From Micromonospora sp. MW-13 (GTDB lineage: Bacteria; Actinomycetota; Actinomycetes; Mycobacteriales; Micromonosporaceae), in the NCBI RefSeq assembly GCF_003434305.1, contig NZ_QKKX01000011.1:186001-250000 (forward strand): a stretch of 64,000 nt of DNA, in the 5' to 3' direction. The notes below the pieces were generated by a model, which was not told where the DNA came from, did no database searches, and saw only the letters and a list, made by a program, of their open reading frames with translations. Shown piece by piece: positions 17,205 through 26,695 of the stretch. The first letter of the stretch is position 1, and every line of letters begins with the position of its first letter. The translations under genes were made by a program, and so were the position numbers.

Positions 17205-20200
17205 TCAGGTTCCGTAGACCTCGACCTCGTAGAGCCGGGCGGCGGTGTCGGTGGTCTGGGTGGCGGTGCGGACGTTCACCCGCACGTACCGGGCGTCGGC
17301 CGAGACCTGGTGACTGGTGATGTCGGCGGTGTTGCCCCTGACCTGTGCCACGGTCGTCCAGGTCGCGCCGTCGGTGGACAGTTGCAGGTCGAAGTCCCGG
17401 GTGTTCCACGCGCGGTCCTCGCCGCCGGCGCCGGCGTGGTGGACGACGATCGACTGGACGCGGTGGCCCGCGCCGAGATCGACCCGCAGGGACCTGGTGC
17501 CGCCGTTGGCGCACCACTTGTCGGAGCCGCCGCCCGAGGTGCTGCCGTTGACGGCCTTCTCGGGCCCCTCGCTCGCGGCGCACTGGGCATCCGTGGTGGC
17601 CGGGCGGTTCAGCGCGAGGTTGGCCTGGTTGTTCGTGCCGTACACCTCGAACTCGTCGATCCGGGCCGCGTTGTTGCCGTTGTTGGTGGGGCTGGTGATG
17701 GTCAGCCGGACGAAGCGGGCCGGCGCCGCGAGGATCGGGTGGTGTGTCCGGCTCGCCCGGTTGCCGGACACCGTGGCGCGGGTCGTCCAGGTGCTGCCGT
17801 CGGTGCTGGTCTGGATCGTGAAGTCACCGGTGTTCCAGCCGGTGGTCTCACCGCCGAGCCCGGCGTGCTTGACCACGAAGGAGCGGATCGTCTGGTTCGA
17901 TCCCAGGTCGACCTGGAGGAACTTGGTGCCGGTGGCGAGGGAGCACCACTTGCTGGCGCCGCCGAGTCTGCTGTCGAACGCCTTCTCGGGGCCCTCGGTG
18001 GCGTTGCACGCGGCCGAGCCGGTGGCCGGCCTCCCGGCGGCCAGGTTGGGGCCCAGTTCGGCGGCGGCGGCCGGCGGGGTGGCCCCGTCGTCGAACGACG
18101 GCGGCGCGTCGGCGGGGTCGGTCCCCCACGACGAGGGCGAGGCGCCCATCGTGTACGACAGTGTCGCGCCACCGGCGAGGTCGCCGTAGCGCAGCCAGGT
18201 GCGCTGCGTCGCCGAGCCGTCCCGGGACAGGCTCTGCACGTACTGGTTGCCCTGCCCGGCGTTGGTGGCGTCGATCCGCAGGTCACCGGTGGGCCGGTCG
18301 ACCAGGATCGACGGGAAGACCGGGCCGTGCAGGGCCAGGGTGTCCGCGCCGGGCGTGGGCGGGTACATGCCGAGCGCGGACCAGACGTACCACGCCGAGG
18401 TGGCGCCCAGGTCGTCGTTGCCGGGCAGGCCGCCGGCGCCGGTGGTGAACGACTCGTTCATGATCCGCCGGACCGCCGCGCTGGTGCCGGCCGGCGCGGC
18501 GGCGAAGTGGTAGGCCCACGGCACGCCGTGCTCCGGTTCGTTGCCGATGTAGAAGTACGGCTGCGACTGGCCCCCGTTGGTCTGGGTGAAGTGGTGGTCG
18601 AGCCGCTGGATCGCGGTCTGCCGGCCGCCCATGAGGTTGATCAGGCCGCCGAGGTTGTAGGGGACCATCCAGGTGTACTGCGAGGCGTTGCCCTCGACGT
18701 AGTTCGACTGGCTGGCGGGGTCGAGCGGCCACGGCCAACTGTCGTCGGCGTTTCGCGGGTGGACGTAGCCGGACTCGGTGTTGAACACGTTGCGCCACCA
18801 CTGGGCCCGGGCCATGTGGGTGTCGTACGTGGCCGTGTCCCCCAGGGCCCGCGCGAACTGGGCGACCGCGAAGTCGCTCGCGGAGTACTCCAGCGAGTCC
18901 GAGGGGTCGCCGTCGATGTAGTGGCGCTGCACGTAGCCGCCCTGCCGGCCGCGGATCGGGCTGCCCTGGGTGGTGCCGCCGGCGGAGCTCCTTTTCATCA
19001 ACTCCAGCGCGGCGGCGGTGTCGAAGTCGCGGACACCGAACTGGTAGAGGCTGTCCACGATGATCGGGCCGGGGTCGCCGGTCATGACGAAGGCCTCGTT
19101 GGTGTTGTGCGACCACTTGGGCAGCAGGCCGCCCTGCTGCCCGTCGAGCACCATCGACTTGGCGATGTCGGCCGCCTCCGCAGGCGCTATGAACGCGATG
19201 AGCGCCGCCCAGGACCGGTAGACGTCCCAGCCGGAGTAGTTCTGGTAGACGGGGTGGCTGGCGGTGCGGATCACGTTGTCGAAGCCCCGGTACTGCCCAC
19301 TGACGTCGTTGGACACGTTGGGGTTGATGAAGACGCGGTACAGCGCGGTGTAGAACTTCCGCAGGTCGGCGCCGGAGCCCCCGGTGACCTGCACCCGGTT
19401 GAGCACGCCGTTCCACTGCTCGTCGGCCCGCGCCCGCAGCGCGTCGAAGTCGAAGCCTGGCTGCTCGCTGACGAGGTTGGCCTGGGCCCCCGCCTGACTG
19501 ACGAACGAGATGCCGACCCTGACCTGCACGACCGGGTTGCTGGACGTGTCGAAGGTCAGGTACCCGCCGGAGTTCGTGCCGCTGGTGCTGGTCGACCCGG
19601 CGCTGACCGTACCCCCCGACCAGGTGCCGACCCCGGACGGTGCGCGGTCGAACTCCATCCGGTAGAAGATCTGGTAGGTCTTCGAGCTGCCACAGAAGCC
19701 GCCGCCGGTGACGCTGCCCGTCACGGATGATCCACTGATGGTGATCGAGCCGTTCCGGTTGCCGGTGGCGCTGCGGCTGGTGTTGACCAGCACCCGGGCG
19801 GCGGCGGTCGACGGGTAGGTCAGCCGGAGGGCGACCGTGCGCGTGGTCGCCGTGGCCTCCACCCGGGTGTTGCCGTAGTTGCTGAGCACCGCCTGGTAGT
19901 AGCCGGGGCGGGCCTGCTCCTGGCTCTTGGTCTGGGTGGCCCGGTAGGACGTCCAGGACGTCCCGGGGGAGGCTCCGATGGCGCCGGTGATCGGCAGGAT
20001 GCCGAGATCCTCGTTGTTGGCGCAGCCCGCCCCGTTGAAGTGGGTGAGGCTGAACTCCTCGATCTCGGTGTCGCTGTGCCGGTACCCGGAGGGTGAGGCG
20101 GTCGGCGTGTCCGGGCTGAGCTGCACCATCCCGAAGGGCTGCACCGGGCCGGGAATGGTGCTGCCACCGGCGCCGCCGCCCACCGGGTTGGGCGCGTTGC

Positions 20201-20348
20201 TGTCGTCGGTGCCGATGAACGGGTTGACGTACTGCGTGAGATCGGCCGCCGCGGCCTCGGCGGGTGGGGTGACGGCTACGACGACGAACGTGGCGGTGAC
20301 GGCGGTGGCCAGCAGGCCGAGCCGGCGGGACGGGCCTGGTCGATGCAT
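17205..20348 (-). CDS. Secreted GH92 alpha-mannosidase with two F5/8-type C domains
   Basis: The 1,047-aa product starts at ATG 20348, preceded by AGGGAGGATCCGGAGC; a longer frame to 20405 lacks that site. Residues 1-33 form a signal peptide (RRLGLLATAVTATFVVVAV, then AEAAAA). The GH92 core follows from DLTQYVNPFIGTDDSN to about 740, with the family blocks GWDVYRSW, GNEPEHGVPWAYHF and GNDDLGATSAWYVWSALGMYP. Two galactose-binding-like (CBM32) domains begin near residues 763 (GPNLAAGRPATGSA) and 908 (ANLALNRPATTDAQ). GH92 enzymes are Ca-dependent exo-alpha-mannosidases acting on N-glycans or yeast/fungal mannan. The palindrome upstream suggests sugar-responsive control. Confidence 0.92.
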   Translation of the reverse strand: MHRPGPSRRLGLLATAVTATFVVVAVTPPAEAAAADLTQYVNPFIGTDDSNAPNPVGGGAGGSTIPGPVQPFGMVQLSPDTPTASPSGYRHSDTEIEEFSLTHFNGAGCANNEDLGILPITGAIGASPGTSWTSYRATQTKSQEQARPGYYQAVLSNYGNTRVEATATTRTVALRLTYPSTAAARVLVNTSRSATGNRNGSITISGSSVTGSVTGGGFCGSSKTYQIFYRMEFDRAPSGVGTWSGGTVSAGSTSTSGTNSGGYLTFDTSSNPVVQVRVGISFVSQAGAQANLVSEQPGFDFDALRARADEQWNGVLNRVQVTGGSGADLRKFYTALYRVFINPNVSNDVSGQYRGFDNVIRTASHPVYQNYSGWDVYRSWAALIAFIAPAEAADIAKSMVLDGQQGGLLPKWSHNTNEAFVMTGDPGPIIVDSLYQFGVRDFDTAAALELMKRSSAGGTTQGSPIRGRQGGYVQRHYIDGDPSDSLEYSASDFAVAQFARALGDTATYDTHMARAQWWRNVFNTESGYVHPRNADDSWPWPLDPASQSNYVEGNASQYTWMVPYNLGGLINLMGGRQTAIQRLDHHFTQTNGGQSQPYFYIGNEPEHGVPWAYHFAAAPAGTSAAVRRIMNESFTTGAGGLPGNDDLGATSAWYVWSALGMYPPTPGADTLALHGPVFPSILVDRPTGDLRIDATNAGQGNQYVQSLSRDGSATQRTWLRYGDLAGGATLSYTMGASPSSWGTDPADAPPSFDDGATPPAAAAELGPNLAAGRPATGSAACNATEGPEKAFDSRLGGASKWCSLATGTKFLQVDLGSNQTIRSFVVKHAGLGGETTGWNTGDFTIQTSTDGSTWTTRATVSGNRASRTHHPILAAPARFVRLTITSPTNNGNNAARIDEFEVYGTNNQANLALNRPATTDAQCAASEGPEKAVNGSTSGGGSDKWCANGGTRSLRVDLGAGHRVQSIVVHHAGAGGEDRAWNTRDFDLQLSTDGATWTTVAQVRGNTADITSHQVSADARYVRVNVRTATQTTDTAARLYEVEVYGT

Positions 20349-20799
20349 GCTCCGGATCCTCCCTGTGCGTGGGGTGGCGCCTTCGGTGACGACCTTTCCA
20401 TCCATAGCTGTCGATTGTTTGTTCTAGGCTCCGAACTCTCGGCTGTCAATGACGCGGGGCGGCGCGCCCGTCCGCGTCGGGGGCTTGTCGCGCACGTGTC
20501 TCCGCCGTTAATTTAGATAGCCAACTATCAACTCCTGATGTGGCGAATTGTGCGCCAATCAGGGACTTGGGCCGAAGGACAACTCATGGGACAGCCCCGG
20601 GCGGGCGCCTCGCGGAGGCTCCCCTCCCCACCGTGGCCGGCACCGGCGACGCGGTGCTCGCGGTCCCCGGTGCGCGGGCCGTGGCCAGCGGCGACCGGGT
20701 CGACCGCCGGGTGGACCCACCGGTGCTCGGGCTCCGGCGCGAAGACAGCCGTGACCGTCCTCGGTGGCCCGCACACCGGCTGGCCGCTGGAGGTGCGCC
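20349..20799. other. Divergent intergenic region (GH92 / glycosyltransferase operon)
   Basis: About 450 bp without a supported gene. The GH92-proximal part is AT-rich (CGATTGTTTGTTCT, then a TTAATTTAGATAG patch) and should hold the GH92 promoter. The part from about 20580 to 20790 is GC-rich and open in several frames, but no frame shows recognisable protein. Confidence 0.5.
20516..20529. promoter_or_regulatory. Palindromic operator candidate GATAG-CCAA-CTATC
   Basis: A perfect 5-bp inverted repeat around CCAA sits in the AT-rich patch TTAGATAGCCAACTATCAA, about 170 bp upstream of the GH92 start. It resembles the alternating TTA/TAA dyads recognised by ROK-type sugar repressors in actinobacteria. 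No ROK gene is present locally. Confidence 0.35.
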
Positions 20800-22845
20800 A
20801 TGGCGGATGACCCGACGGCGGGAGAGCACGGGTCACCCGCGCACCCGCGCGGTCACGGAACCGCGACGCGATCACCTGGCGGCCCCGAGGTCCACGCCCC
20901 GGCGGTCAGCGGGCGGCTGGTCCGGCCCGCCGTGCCGCAGCCCGAACAGACGGGTGCGTCCGAAGCCGGCCGAGCTTCCGGGCCGGGCCGCTCCGCCACG
21001 GTGACGAAACGACTGGCGAACCTGCTGGACGCGGACCGCGGCGGGCGGCCCGGCGGCAGCGGAGGCGAGCCGCCCCCGGCCGCTGATCGGACCGCGTGGT
21101 GGTGGTTGCGCCACGAGTGGACCCTGGCGGTGCTCGCCGGGCTGCTGCTGGCGGTGGTCCTCACCTGGCCCACGCTGCGCCACCCGTGGACCACGATCCC
21201 CGGCGACCTGGGCGACCCGACCCTACAGGCGTGGCAGGTCGCCTGGTCCGGGCACGCGCTGCTCACCGATCCCCTGGCGCTGTGGCACTCCAACACCTTC
21301 TTTCCGGAGCGGTACACGTACGCCTACAGCGACACGTTGCTCGGCTACGCCCCGGCGGGGCTGTTCGTCTCCGACCCGCAGGAGGCGGTGTTCCGGTACA
21401 ACATCCTCTACGTCCTGTCGCACGCCCTCGCCTTCGTCGGAGCGTACGCGCTGGTCCGGCAGGTGGGCGCCCGCCGGATCGCGGCTGCCGTGGCGGCTGT
21501 CGCGTGGGCGTACGCCCCGTGGCGGCTGGCCCACAGCGGGCACCTGAACATCCTCTCCATCGGGGGCATCGCGTTGTGCCTGGCCATGCTGGCCCGGGGA
21601 CATGGCTGGTCGTTGCGGGACGGGCACCAACCGCAGCGGCACCGCCCGGGCTGGGCGTTGGCCGGCTGGTTGGTCGCCGCCTGGCAGGTCAGCCTCGGCT
21701 TCGGCATCGGCCTGCCGCTGGTCTACTTCCTGCTCGCCGGGTGCGTGGTGGTCGCCGCCGCCGTCGGCTGGGTCCGGCTGAGGCGCGGCCGGTACCTGTT
21801 CGGCCGCCGGCTGCTGCTGGCCGATCTCGGCGGCGGCGCGGTCCTCGCCGCGACGTGTGTGTCGATCGGTTCGGTCTACCTGCGCGTCGTCGACCAGAAC
21901 CCGCAGGCCGAGCGGGATCTCGCCTGGACCAGGTGGCTCTCGCCACCGCTGCGGGGATACGTCGTCGCGCCCGCGGACTCCTGGCTCTGGGGAACCCGGC
22001 ACACCTACGCCCGGGCCCAGTTGTCCTGGGCGCCGGAGATGGCCCTGTTGCCCGGGGTGACGCTGATCGTCCTCGCCGCCCTGGGCCTGGCCTACTCCAG
22101 CTTCCGGCTCCGCCATCGGGTCCTGCTCGGCCTTGGCGTGCTGGTCAGCGGCGCACTCGGACTGGGCAGCAACCTGGGCGCCGACGGGGATCCGGGGTAC
22201 CTGACCCTGTCGAGACTGCTCCCCGGCTGGGACGCGCTTCGCACCCCGGGGCGCATGATGATCTGGACGAGCCTCCTGCTGGCCATTCTCGCCGCCGGGG
22301 CGATCACCGCGATCGGCGACGACATGGCCCGGGCGGCTCGGGGAACGCCAGACGAGAGCGCCGACAACCCGAAGGTGGCACCGACCGTCCGGCCCGGGTG
22401 GCGCGTCGCACGGGTGGCCCTGGTGCTGCCCCTGGCCCTCGTGCTCGTCGAGGGCGTCAACCGCACCCCCCATCCCGAGGTGCCCAGAGCGCCGACCGCG
22501 CTGCGGTCGGCCTCCGCGCCGCTGCTGGTCCTGCCCAGCGACGGCCTGCTGGAGCTGAACATCATGCTGTGGTCCACCGACGGCTTCCCGCAGGTCGCCA
22601 ACGGCCTCGCCGGCTTCGTGCCCACGAGCCAGCAGCGGACCCGGGAGATCACCGCGGCGTTCCCCGACCCGGCCAGCGTCGCGTACCTGCGGCAGGCCGG
22701 CATCCGGTCCGTCGTGGTCCTGCCCGACCGCCTCGCCGGGACCGCCTGGGACGGCGTCCCCAACCGACCGGTGGACGGACTGGGCATCACCCGCGAGGAG
22801 GTCGACGGAGCGTTGGTCTACCACCTCGACCCCTCGACCGGATGA
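20800..22845 (+). CDS. Large polytopic membrane protein, GT-C glycosyltransferase-like
   Basis: The 681-aa product starts at ATG 20800 with GGAGG six nt upstream. The first ~95 residues are polar and low-complexity. About 11-13 hydrophobic helices follow, the first at TLAVLAGLLLAVVLTWP. After it comes a periplasmic loop with DLGDPTLQAWQVAWSGHALL and HSNTFFPERYTYAYSD. This pattern is common in actinobacterial GT-C-type membrane proteins. A soluble C-terminal part (from about 560) ends at the stop. The GT2 gene follows 59 bp downstream, as in lipid-linked-sugar transfer systems: the GT2 makes polyprenyl-phosphate-sugar and the GT-C protein transfers it. Acceptor unknown. Confidence 0.7.
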   Translation: MADDPTAGEHGSPAHPRGHGTATRSPGGPEVHAPAVSGRLVRPAVPQPEQTGASEAGRASGPGRSATVTKRLANLLDADRGGRPGGSGGEPPPAADRTAWWWLRHEWTLAVLAGLLLAVVLTWPTLRHPWTTIPGDLGDPTLQAWQVAWSGHALLTDPLALWHSNTFFPERYTYAYSDTLLGYAPAGLFVSDPQEAVFRYNILYVLSHALAFVGAYALVRQVGARRIAAAVAAVAWAYAPWRLAHSGHLNILSIGGIALCLAMLARGHGWSLRDGHQPQRHRPGWALAGWLVAAWQVSLGFGIGLPLVYFLLAGCVVVAAAVGWVRLRRGRYLFGRRLLLADLGGGAVLAATCVSIGSVYLRVVDQNPQAERDLAWTRWLSPPLRGYVVAPADSWLWGTRHTYARAQLSWAPEMALLPGVTLIVLAALGLAYSSFRLRHRVLLGLGVLVSGALGLGSNLGADGDPGYLTLSRLLPGWDALRTPGRMMIWTSLLLAILAAGAITAIGDDMARAARGTPDESADNPKVAPTVRPGWRVARVALVLPLALVLVEGVNRTPHPEVPRAPTALRSASAPLLVLPSDGLLELNIMLWSTDGFPQVANGLAGFVPTSQQRTREITAAFPDPASVAYLRQAGIRSVVVLPDRLAGTAWDGVPNRPVDGLGITREEVDGALVYHLDPSTG

Positions 22846-22904
22846 CAACTGGCCGCCCACACCACCGGACCGCCACGCGGATGAAGCAGTAGATCGGAGG
22901 ACGC

Positions 22905-23882
22905 ATGCGGTTGTCGATCGTGGTGCCCTGCTTCAACGAAGAATCGTCCCTGGAACCGCTCCACGAGGCGCTGACCGCCGCGACAACGGGACTCACCGAC
23001 GATCTCGAGGTCGTCCTCGTCGACGACGGCAGCACCGACGGCACCCTGACCGTGATGCGCCGTCTCGCCGCCGCCGACTCCGCGGTCCGCTACACGTCGT
23101 TCAGCCGCAACTTCGGCAAGGAAGCCGCCATGCTCGCCGGGCTACGCCGCGCCACCGGCGACGCGGTCGTCGTTCTCGACGCCGACCTGCAACACCCCCC
23201 GCACCTCCTCCCCCGGATGATCGCCCTGTACCAGCAGGGATACGACCAGGTGATCGCCTGCCGGGACCGGCGCGGCGAGCACATGACCCGCAGGTACGCC
23301 ACCCGCCTGTTCTACCGCACGGTGAACCGCCTGATCGACGTCCGCCTCCACGACGGCGCCGGTGACTTCCGGCTGCTCTCCCGACCCGCCGTGGACGCGA
23401 TCCTCGCACTGCCCGAGTACAACCGGTTCTCCAAGGGCATCTTCTCCTGGATCGGCTTCAACACCTTCGTGCTGCCCTTCCCCAACGAGACACGGCAGGC
23501 CGGCGCCAGTAAGTGGAGCTTCGGCAAGCTGGTCAACTACGCCATCGACGGCGTGCTGTCCTTCAACAACAAGCCGCTGCGGCTCGCCATCTACGCCGGC
23601 CTGCTACAGACGCTGCTCGCCACCGGGTACGCGGCCTGGGTGATCGCGCACTCCATCATCGAGGGCATCGACATGCCCGGCTACACGACGATCATCACCG
23701 CGGTCGTCGGAATGAGCGGGATCCAGATGATGATCCTCGGTGTGATCGGCGAATACATCGGACGGATCTACTACGAGACCAAGCGCCGGCCGCACTTCCT
23801 CGTCAAGGAAACCGACAGAGGCGCCAGAGGCGAGAGCCGCAACCAGGACGAGACGGTCGACCTGACCGCCTCCGCGGCCTGA
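22905..23882 (+). CDS. GT2 polyprenyl-phosphate glycosyltransferase (GtrB/DPM-like)
   Basis: The 325-aa product starts at ATG 22905 (ATCGGAGG upstream). An N-terminal GT-A domain carries LSIVVPCFNEESSL, VVLVDDGSTDGT and the metal-binding VVLDADLQHPP motif. Two C-terminal transmembrane helices are visible (LATGYAAWVIAHSI, ITAVVGMSGIQMMILGVIGEYIGRIYYE), and the GEYIGRIY end is typical of GtrB-type enzymes. It likely transfers a hexose from a nucleotide sugar to undecaprenyl or decaprenyl phosphate at the cytoplasmic face, supplying the membrane protein encoded just upstream. Confidence 0.88.
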   Translation: MRLSIVVPCFNEESSLEPLHEALTAATTGLTDDLEVVLVDDGSTDGTLTVMRRLAAADSAVRYTSFSRNFGKEAAMLAGLRRATGDAVVVLDADLQHPPHLLPRMIALYQQGYDQVIACRDRRGEHMTRRYATRLFYRTVNRLIDVRLHDGAGDFRLLSRPAVDAILALPEYNRFSKGIFSWIGFNTFVLPFPNETRQAGASKWSFGKLVNYAIDGVLSFNNKPLRLAIYAGLLQTLLATGYAAWVIAHSIIEGIDMPGYTTIITAVVGMSGIQMMILGVIGEYIGRIYYETKRRPHFLVKETDRGARGESRNQDETVDLTASAA

Positions 23883-23945
23883 CCCGGGGCCCGCCACCCG
23901 CCGAGGCCGTGCGGGGTGACGACCCTGGAGCGCAGGGCCCGCGAG

Positions 23946-24247
23946 TCAGGCGGTGGGCCGGTCGTTGGCCCGGGCACGGAGCGCGGCCGACCGCAGCCGG
24001 TACAGGCGCGTCGCGAGAATGATCTCGAACCGCGCCTCCTCGTCGTTCAGGTCGCGCCCGATCAGCTCGGTGATCCGCTCCAGCCGATAGCGCAGCGTGC
24101 TGACGTGCACATGCAGCTTGACGGATGTCTCCTGGTACTTCCCGCCGCACGACACGAACCGTTCGGCGGTGTCGAGGAGCTGGGTCCGGTGCTCGCGGTC
24201 GTACGCGAGCAGCCTGCCGATGATCTTGTCGATGAAGTCGTTGACGT
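23946..24247 (-). pseudogene. C-terminal remnant of a PucR/CdaR-type regulator
   Basis: The leftward frame encodes DVNDFIDKIIGRLLAYDREH, followed by TSVKLHVHVSTLRYRLERI and ITELIGRDLNDEEARFEIILA. This is the C-terminal helix-turn-helix of PucR/CdaR-family activators. Nothing of the N-terminal sensory part remains; upstream the frame runs into sequence whose opposite strand encodes a permease fragment. Only about 95 residues of a typical 400-550 survive. Confidence 0.6.
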
Positions 24248-24264
24248 CCGCCCGCGCTGCTCCG

Positions 24265-24488
24265 TCGCGCTGACCAAGCTGACCGCGATCGCCGCCGCGG
24301 TGGGCCTGCCGGAGCTGCTGCACACCGGCCGCTCGGTGATGGACCGCACGTACGACGTGCTGCCCGTGGTCGTCGCGCTGGCCGTCACCTATCTGATGCT
24401 CACCATCCCGTTGACCTTCCTGGTCAAGGCCGCAGAGGGTCAGTGGCGCAAGCGTACCGTCCGGCAGAGCATGCCCCTGTTCTCGTAG
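24265..24488 (+). pseudogene. C-terminal remnant of a polar amino acid ABC permease
   Basis: The rightward frame reads SVALTKLTAIAAAVGLPELL, HTGRSVMDRTYDVLPVVVA and LAVTYLMLTIPLTFLV, then the basic tail GQWRKRTVR and a TAG at 24486. It matches the end of HisM/GluD-type permeases (inner-membrane amino acid import). The 5' part is missing and abuts the PucR remnant at about 24250-24262, marking a deletion or inversion joint. Confidence 0.55.
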
Positions 24489-24607
24489 CTCGCCGGGCCT
24501 CGGCACGAAACGCTCCGCCCCAGTACCGGAAGCACTCGGCGATGCCCCGGGCCGGTCGCGGGTTCGGTCGGGGGCATCGCCGTGTCTGCCGGGGTCCGGA
24601 AACCCGG

Positions 24608-26379
24608 CTACGACTCTTGGATGTCTCGGTGCTGATCTCGACGCGATGCGCCCGGAACCGCCAGCCCTGCCTGCGCCGGTCCACCCGCCACCGGTCCGCG
24701 CGGTGTCGGCACGCCGGTCGGGCCGACCGGTGCCACGGCGTCGTCGCGGCCGACCCGGAAGGCAAGGCGATCCAGGTAGCGGGTCTGCAACACGACGAAG
24801 GCGACCAGGAAGAGCAGCAGGATCAGGACCGGCAGCACCGAACCGAGGCCGGCACCGTCAGCCCTGGGACCGAACCGGTTGGCCCGGAACTGCGCTGCCA
24901 GGGGAGCGGTGAAGTTCTCCGGATCGCCGCTGACGATCGACGGCCAGAGCAACTGTTGCGCCTGGATCAACCAGGTCAGCAGCCCGATCAGCACCAGCAT
25001 CGGCAGCGCCGGCAACACCAGGGTACGAACCACCGTGCCCCCGCTGTGCTGCCCGCGCGCCTGCTGGCCCCGGAACAGCAGGGTGAACGCCACCAGCGCG
25101 GGGATCGACACCCAGCCGGGCGGGATCAGGCCGAGGAAGGTGTTCACCTGGCCCAGCTCACGGGCCCGGAAGAAGCCTTCGATGGCCAGCGGGCCGGTGC
25201 CGACGAACAGCCACGGCGCGAACGGCAGCAGCAACAGCTCACTCCAGCGACCCAGCGGACGCAACGCCCCGATGCCGAAACCCGCCACTGCGGCCAGCCC
25301 GACCGACACGGTGGCACCGATCAGCGTCGGCAGCCAGGTGTTGGCCAGTACGGTGGCGAGGCTGACGCCGCCGCGCGCCTCGGGCACCCCTTCGAAGCCG
25401 TGCCGCAACCAGGGCGCCAGCGCCCAGCCGACGACCGCGACGAAGACGACCAGCGCCACCACGACCAACCCGGTGGCCAGCGGATCGCCCCCGGTCGGGG
25501 CGGTTGGCCACCGCCCCTCGACCTCGATGCGTGCCCGGGTGGCCAGCAGCAACCCGACCGCCACCAGCCCCAGCACCCCCAGGACAGCGAGCAGCAGCAC
25601 CGATCCGGCGGCGCCCACCCCGAACCGCAGCTGCCCGAAACTCGACTGGAACACGCCAACCAGTGGTGCGCCACGCCCCTGCACCGGGGTCAGTGCGCCC
25701 ACGGTGTAGCTCTGCAACGCCACCGCGATCACGCCCAGGGCGAGCAGACCTCCCACGGTGAGCAGCGCGGGCAACGGGCTGCGGCCGGAGGACCGGTTGC
25801 GCAGCGCCGCCAGGTACGCGGTGGCCGCCACCGCGACGACCAGACCGAAGCTGGTGACCGCCACCATCATGATCACAGCGCCCCGGGACTGGGCTCCGCC
25901 GTCCACGCGGTGCAGCCGCCAGCCGAGATACACCGCCGCCGGCGCGTGCCCGGCCAGCGGCAACGCGAGAACACCCCGGGTGGCCAGCCGGGCAACCCGG
26001 CCCGCCCGGTCGGCCAGCACCGCCAGCAGCGGGGCGATCAGCACCGCGAGGAGCAGTGGCACCACCGCGAGCAGCACCACGAACGTGACCGACTCGACGA
26101 AACCGGCCTCGTACAGCGCGCGGTAGTTGTCCAAGCCGACGCTCTCGCCAGCCCCAGGTCACCGCCACGACCCAGGTCGCGCACCCTCGGCCCGGCGCTG
26201 AAGCTGCGGCGCAGGGTGGTCACGGTGGGCAGCAGGTACGACCAGATCAGGGCGATCAGTGCCGGCGCCGTGAGCGCCAGCCCGACGCCCACGACGGCTG
26301 TCCGGTCAGGACGTCGCGGCGGCACGGGCCCGTCTGCGGCGGCGGGCGACTGCCCAGCGTCAACCATGGGAATCCTCAT
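24608..26379 (-). pseudogene. Fused MalF/MalG-like sugar ABC permease with a frameshift
   Basis: From ATG 26379 the frame gives a cytoplasmic tail and a first transmembrane helix (VVGVGLALTAPALIALIWSYLLP). It then loses register at about 26145-26155. The next frame continues GESVGLDNYRALYEAGFVESVTF to a TAG at 24608. The first half resembles a MalF-type permease (LDNYRALY, SFGQLRFGVGAAGSVLL). The second half, from about NTWLPTLIGATVSVGLAAVAG, resembles MalG. The unbroken protein would be about 590 aa with two permease domains in one chain. No binding protein or ATPase gene is adjacent. One lost or gained base would explain the break, so sequencing error is a possible alternative to a pseudogene. 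Confidence 0.6.
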
Positions 26380-26695
26380 CAGTCGATGGGTTCGGCATTC
26401 GACACCCGGCAGCCTAAACCCGGGCCGGCGATCCGCACGCCCCCTACTCAGCCTGCTTGCGCAAACAGCGGGTGCGGCTCGTCGGTCGATACCGGGAGAG
26501 CGTGGACAACGTCCGCACAGGACGCGGGCCGGCCCGCGCGCTCAGGCCGGTGGAAGCCCGGTCACCTGACAGCAACCGTGCGCCGGCATCGCGGACCTCC
26601 TCCTGCCCAGGCCGTGACTCCGCTACTGTCCGGCTCACGTCCGGGGACCCGGCCGGCCACCCGCGGCTCGCACCGCGCCCGCAGCGGCAGGTCGG
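26380..26695. other. Gap upstream of the permease gene with a TTGCGCAA palindrome
   Basis: No coding frame is supported. CTTGCGCAAAC (palindromic core TTGCGCAA at 26457-26464) lies about 80 bp upstream of the permease start. It resembles LacI-family sugar-operon operators. The binding-protein gene normally found here is absent. Confidence 0.4.

Noticed and set aside
20580..20799. Open frames in the GH92/glycosyltransferase intergenic region, one with AAGGA before an ATG at 20586
   Set aside because: Pro/Ser/Arg-rich translation with no family features; it conflicts with the better-supported start at 20800.
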